Shown here piece after piece: positions 58,031 through 64,000 of a stretch of DNA of 64,000 bases; position 1 is the stretch's first letter, and every line of letters begins with the position of its first letter. Below the pieces are notes generated by a model. It was not told where the DNA came from, did no database searches, and saw only the letters and a list, made by a program, of their open reading frames with translations. The translations under genes and the position numbers were made by a program. Source of the stretch: Ophiodon elongatus (Eukaryota; Chordata; Actinopteri; Perciformes; Hexagrammidae); contig JACSYO010000566.1 of NCBI GenBank assembly GCA_016806645.1, positions 762,001 to 826,000 on the forward strand. Reading direction: 5' to 3'.

Positions 58031-61000
58031 TACATTGGAGGTTTTTCTTTATAAGACACTGAGCATGTAACAAGCGGATACGTGACATCCCTGATACGTT
58101 CAAAGCTAGTGCTAAATGGATACCTAGAGCATCATAGTAGTGTACAGTCACTGACCAAACTAGTTGGGAGTGAGAATGTTAATGTAATACACACTGCTTT
58201 GGCACGTTGAGAAATCCAAAGCTTGACGGATCAGGTCGGTCTAGTTACGTTTATTGCTTGATCACAGTTCATTCACACAAGAGACATTTAACATACAGCC
58301 CATTTTCTAGAATCTTTTTTCTTCAAAATATTACAAAATGAAGAGGAACAAGATATTTCGGACAAATTTTCTTTTTTTTTTTGCAGAAAGGCTCTCCAAT
58401 CTCACAAAGTGCATCACATCACAAATGGATCCCCGAGGATGTCAGCATGAAGTGATTTCCCTTTGCAGTCATCCTGCTATATAGAAAGGGTTACAGGGTG
58501 AGGATGTTAAGCTGCATCACCGGGAGAAATGTCTGTGGTTATGTGAATGTGGATGGATACAGTGTGTGGTAACAGCATGAGATGTAAAACCCTTTCTGAG
58601 TTGAAAGAAAAATGATGATCCAGTGAGGGGTCATGAACTACCAACACATGAAATTGGAATACATCGGTGGGTTTTAGCTTTACGCACAACATTTGTCTAC
58701 ATCCTTTGTCACTTCATGACAGCCATGTCTGATAGTGCCTGAGGTATGTCCCTAGCGTTCAAGAAAATTTTATTTTCTGGAGACATTTGTTCCATCCAGG
58801 ATGTCAGGCTCGAAGGCAGGTTAGCGCTGTTCCTCTGAATATCACCGTTCACACCTGGAGGTCACAGATTCTGCACTGTCTACTCAGAGCACATCAAAAG
58901 GAGAGATGGCAGCTCAAAATACCATTAGTATTTCATTATTAAGTCTATTATACACGCAGGAATGTCAATTTGCATAGCTTGTCATGGCCAGCCGGAGGGT
59001 GGCGGGGCATCTGTCTGTCTCCCTGTATATTTGTCTAAAGACAGGAAGTGGTTGACATACTCAGGAGGTGTGAATTTCCTACCCGTGATTAATTTAGCAC
59101 TTCCTGTGGCGGCAGCCTGCCATGAACATTTCCTGGGCTCAATTTAACTCTGATCAACACATTCACAGTGAATGCCATCTGGTGATTCGATTCTGACAAA
59201 TTACCCCCGTGTTGTGTTCGATAACACCTCAAAACCAGAGTGTTTTAGTTCCTTTGTTTTTTTTTATATCGTGTGAGTTGGGGGGGGGGTGTATTGACCT
59301 GACTTGCATTAGAGCTGACGGTAAAGTGAAAAGAGACAGGCAGCAATGCTAAATAAGTTTGTTGTTCCTACTCTGCTTCTTCTGCAAGAATTTGTATTTA
59401 ATTTGTGTTTTTGATTGTCATTGTCTCTGTGGCTCCTCACCCGAAGGTTTCTCTAACACGCAAGTGAAGTTGTGCGAGTGGTGCTGAGTTTTAGCCAGGC
59501 AAAGCCTCCAGTGTACTTTCATTTGCGCTTCTGCCTGTGTCAAGCAACACCCAGCCTCCGAACCTTCAAGCCACCAACTTCAGGCGTCCTCCCTTCTCAT
59601 GTTGTGTTCTTTGAAAAAAAAAGGAAAACAGCTCAGAGGAAACATACAAACATACACATCCTTACAAGACTGTAAGGATGTGATCATATATTACACGTAA
59701 TGTGCATACACACACAGATGCCCACGGTCTGGGTACATTGGCAGTGATTTGCTTTCCAGGGGCAGTTGAAATGAAAATATACTGTGTATTTGTCTAATCA
59801 CCAACTGAGAAAGCAGCCACTGCCAGCATTGCTCCTGGCTTCCAACGAATACCTGCAGGGAGTTAAAATGCAATATTTTCTAGCTGTAATGATAAAACAT
59901 TATAGACTGAGTGCGAGTGTGGATGTGGTTGTGTTAATTTTTCCACCATTCCCCACCGTACACACACTTAAACACACTGGTCAGGTCATGCATGGCTGGC
60001 TTAGCGCCTCTCATGCAAGGGCTAAAACCTATGTTTAATTTCCATTCTCCTGCCGCATTGGCTGCTCTGTAAATTATTAATGTCCAGCGGCGGTGGCGGC
60101 GGCGGCACTTCATTTTCGAAGCTCTGAATTTGTGTCGATGAAAAAAGAGAAACAAACTGAGATAAGAAAGGAGAGGGGGTGGCGGGAGGAAGGTGATGTA
60201 AAGGGAGTGTGGGGTGAAATTAGATGAGATTTGAGATTAGGCGAAGGGGGAGTCATCTGTGCCGTTTGTGATGCGCGATCAACTAACACGGGGGACGGGA
60301 GAGGTGAAGCCCTGCTCATTTCAGCATAATACGGAGATAGTGGCAGACGAGGGGGCAGAGTGACACAGGGAGGAAGAGGAGAAAGGTGTGGCGACGGAGG
60401 AAAACCCCGAGAGGCAATCAAAGACGGGAGCTGATCCTGACCTCCGTGATATTAACGCCACACTCCGCTTCAGGTGGCATCTTGCAGGTCAGGGGGCATT
60501 GTGCTGGGACAGAACATCACCCCCCCCACCCCCACATTCCTCCCCTCTCTGGCCTCCCCCACCTCTCTGAAGGTTTGCGCACGAAGGGAAATGTTATATT
60601 TAGCTGAGACCAGTATTTTTGTTTGTTCACTAGAAGCAACACGGCCCTTGGAAAGCAGCCAGAAGACTGCAGCATGGCCCCCTCCATGCCTCTCCTCTCT
60701 CTTCCACTTTGCTCCCTTTGTCACCCCCCTCCCCTCTCCTCATTTATGTCTCCTTCTCTCCATCCCTTTCTTTCGTCTCTACAGCATAAACAAGTCCAGT
60801 GCCACAGCAAGTAACCGGCATAACAGCCTCCTCCTGCAGCACACAGGAGAAGGGGGTGAGATTTATTGTGACACTGTTTGGAGATGTTGACAAAAAAATA
60901 AAAAATGAAGGATTGTCCTCTCTCCTTTCCTAAAGCACTCAAAGACGAGGAAGCGGCAGAAACAAAACAGGGCTGCTGTTGTTTCAGTTCTACAATCAAT

Positions 61001-63845
61001 AACCTGCATGATGTTTCTGTTCCACACTTGCCTGCGTCTTGAGAAACTTCAATACAAAAGGCAATCAAAACTCGTTTTGCTGTTCTTGTTTTCCCCCGTT
61101 GTTTTTTTTTTTCATGTTTTTTTCCGATTCATCACCTTGGCAACAAAGTGATCGTGATGGGAGAGTGGGTGTCGCAATTTGGAGCGCTTGGTGTAAATGC
61201 TCAACATTATAAAAGATGTAAATGTGTTACTGACCTATATTCTCAGCCCGCATATAGAAACCCATCCTATGAACCAGATCCCTCCTGTATCAGCCCATCC
61301 ATCTGCTGTAAGTCCTTCTCCCCAGAGCCCAGTGGGAGGTAACGCCGCGCTGTTTCTGGGCTGTGACAGGTGGAGCCCGACTGTAACTTGATTCATGAAT
61401 AAATTGTCACAAAGTGATTCTTTGTGCCTACCCACGTCTCCCTCAGGTACAGTATCAAGTATATGTGTTTGTGTGGGTCTGTGTGAGTGTTCATATTTGT
61501 GTGGGGTTTGTCTGATACATAAATCATCAACATAATTATATTCAGGACAATGGTTTTGAACAATGCCGGCCCCAATTACTGTAACCGACGTGATTCACCG
61601 TGAGATTGAGGTAAAATCTGCAAAGAGTCACACCAACCGCCAGGTAAAGAAATATCAAAGTAGGTCGCAAGTAACAACAAATGTTCAACTTCATAACCTC
61701 AAAGATTCTTGAAAATACCCAGAGACAATGGTTTGTTTGTTTCCAAACATATTGCTATTTTCTTCCAGCAGAGTTCCCTAAACTAGCAGACTAAACATGA
61801 ACAGTGAAACAAATGATACAATACGGGGTTTCATTTTGACCAGTTAACTTCAAAACACTTTTTCTTACATAACTGTTTTCTGAAAGCAGTGACATCTTGT
61901 TTCATGAAATAGTTGAAGTACAAAACAAAACAATATCCACACAGAAGTTATTGTTAAAAAAATGTCAAACCTGGAAGGAGATGATAGTATATCGGACTAA
62001 ATTTCCATTTCATTTCACTTAATTATTCAAACTTGACATCGTTTTCACAATAGCCCACTGAGCAAGTCTCAGTTCTGTATCACATTTCAGTTGCTTAGCT
62101 TGGCTACTCAGATAGATGTTTGTTCATTTAAGACATTGCTAACATATGTATGGGGCAGGGCTAGCTACCACTGAAGGCACTGAGGTCTTCTATATATTGG
62201 TGGAGTATTATGAACCTAGGGAGGTTGCATTTGAATACTTTAAGGCTTTAAAACCGAATGTAGACCTTCATGTCGGGCAATAATTTAATGTTAGGAATCC
62301 ATAGCAACCCGTAACTCCCGTAACTCTAAATACAGGACCTGAAAAGGTCAATTCATATTTTTCAGTTGAGTATTTCCAGCCATTTCACGTACCTCTTTCT
62401 ACTCAACAGCAGAATATAGCTGGACGGTATACTCTCGTGAAATAGAGTCCAGTCCAGTCAAATAAAGTAGATGCAATATGGCTCGTATCATGTTTTTATA
62501 CTGAACCCACAATGAACATGATGTTTCAGCCCTTTCCAACAGGATCCTTCACATTTCAGAAACATCAAATGGTGAGCCTTCATCAAATTAATTCCCAAAA
62601 TGGACCCATAGCTTCTTGGACCTCGTTTGCATTCGCTGCAGCACCTCAGCAGACAACACACTATCCTCAGGCTCATCAGAACAATCTGCCACCGCTGTTC
62701 TATGATGACATCAAATCACAACGGGGGAATACATTTTTTGCAAGGCACACTGTTTGAACACGTAACCTTGATAATAACCAAATCACCTAATACATAAAGG
62801 CACCTGCACATGCACATACAGTACATACATCACACTCATGAGCAAAACAGTTGCTGGTCCCGAATCAGTAAAATCACATCAGAGGCATTCCCCTCACTGG
62901 CAGAGTTGTAGAGTCAATGATGCTTCTGCTTGGTAAACAAATCAATTGGCGGCCGAGAGAAAGGTAGAAGAACTGAATACATTTATCTGTAGCCAACCCG
63001 TTAGGCGGTTTGCTTTTCACATGCAGATTGAATATTCTTTTTGTGAAAATGAGTGGTGAGAATTTGATTTCACTTCCAATCTCTGGCAGGTGCTTGTGCG
63101 TGTGTGTGTGTTTTAACAGCCACATAACACCGTGTCAGTCCCACATGTTACTCACACAGAGTTGTTGGAAAGGAAGCCAGTAAAAAAAGATTTGTCACCA
63201 TTTCCATCCTGTTCCCTACTATCACTATTACTGATACAGAACATTTTCTGAACAGTTGGTAATTGATTTTGGTGGACTCATGGCCTCCAGTGCGCTCTCA
63301 ATAGATGCTGTCCAAAACCATTATTCAAATTTTCTAGAAATGAACCATCTATATACTACATTGCCGAGGGATGAAAAAAAAAAATGGATTCAAAGCTTTT
63401 AAGGAAATTCCTCCCTCCCTCTTCTTCCTCTCTCTTCCTCTTTTGGTTTCTTCTCAGAGAAAAGGCCTCGCCCTGTGAGCTGCAAGCTTTGTAGTTTGGT
63501 GGTGGCATTATGCCACAGAGCCAACAGAATTTCACAGTGTCACTTTAACCCAAATGTTTTTTGTTCTGCTGAACTCTGCCTGAGTTATTTCCTCTGCCTC
63601 AACCCCGGGGCACTGGCCGGCACGAAAGCAAATAAAAAGTCTAAAACTAGATGTGACTGAGATGGCATAGCCCTGCAGGCATGGAAGAAGACGAATTTCC
63701 ACACAGGATAAATAATTTATTTTTTTATTTTTTTACCTTGAGACCATTGTGGAATCAATGATGGCCCCTAATTCTCTTTCCTTGTATACTGACGGCTAAA
63801 CCATTAAACGCTGTCATATACATTTTTCAATTCGTTCATCGCTTT
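58031..63845. other. Intergenic, no gene seen
   Basis: No recognisable coding exon. It contains a GGC run (60087-60107) in a GC-richer stretch at about 60060-60560. The overlapping frames there (up to 138 residues) are low-complexity and match no family I know. Confidence 0.5.
60087..60107 (+). repeat. (GGC)n trinucleotide repeat
   Basis: Six to seven GGC/GGT units in a GC-richer stretch. Confidence 0.9.
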
Positions 63846-64000
63846 TGAAGGAATAGTTCAACATTTTGAAAAATATGCTTGTTTGTTTTTGCAGAGTGTA
63901 AGATGAGATGAATCGATACCACTCTCAAGTCTGTGCTTTAGATGTAAGGCTAGTGCCAGCAGGATATCTTAGCATAAAGGCTGGAAACAGTGTAAATGGG
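63846..64000. mobile_element. Inverted-arm repeat family, left half, cut by window end
   Basis: GAAGGAATAGTTCAACATTT then TGCAGAGTGTAAGATGAGAT, ATCGATACCACTCTCAAGTC, TTAGCATAAAGGCTGGAAAC. It matches the family's left arm closely and continues past the window end. Confidence 0.7.

Noticed and set aside
60388..60890. Overlapping frames up to 138 residues
   Set aside because: Low-complexity, proline/serine-rich from CT-rich DNA. Overlaps in several frames suggest no coding constraint.
1..64000. CRISPR array, operons or prokaryotic system
   Set aside because: No regularly spaced repeats with unique spacers, no dense coding and clear vertebrate genes.

Overview
The window looks like nuclear DNA of a spiny-rayed (percomorph-type) teleost fish. 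It is AT-rich and gene-poor. It is full of (CA)n, (GA)n and other simple repeats, and holds dispersed repeats that I recognise as common in teleost genomes. The two genes are vertebrate-specific. I see no prokaryotic features, no CRISPR array, no rRNA and no convincing tRNA gene. Species cannot be named from the sequence.

Two protein-coding genes can be supported, both on the + strand and 4.3 kb apart. The first is smim30 (27750-27938), a 62-residue micropeptide with a signal-anchor/transmembrane layout, in a short CpG-containing transcript unit of about 27.65-28.44 kb. The second is gpr85, also called SREB2 (32208-33323), a 371-residue brain-type orphan class A GPCR with its whole coding sequence in one exon. 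It has a likely non-coding 5' exon near 30.8-30.97 kb, an intron of about 1.06 kb, upstream ORFs in the leader, and a long 3' UTR that probably reaches about 35.2 kb. From general knowledge, these two genes are also neighbours on human 7q31, in the FOXP2 region, so the pair marks conserved microsynteny.

Layout: 1-27.5 kb is intergenic, with microsatellites, a 545-bp inverted-repeat element (15.1-15.64 kb) and several dispersed repeats (7.2, 17.2, 18.6, 20.4 and 21.4 kb). 27.6-35.2 kb is the gene cluster, with CpG-richer promoters flanked by purine/pyrimidine tracts. 35.2-64 kb is a desert of about 29 kb with no gene. It holds more repeats, including a roughly 545-bp foldback element (49.96-50.50 kb), a TIR-bounded GT-flanked element (56.05-56.34 kb), further copies of one inverted-arm family (39.35 and 63.85 kb), and a few stretches that look like candidate conserved non-coding sequence.

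The genes do not form a pathway that can be read from the sequence. The most useful observations concern regulation of gpr85: an ATGA-coupled pair of upstream ORFs, complementary GA and CT tracts bracketing the leader region with an NRF1-type site between them, and a very long UG repeat plus AU-rich element in the 3' UTR. I did not find an obviously new biological system.
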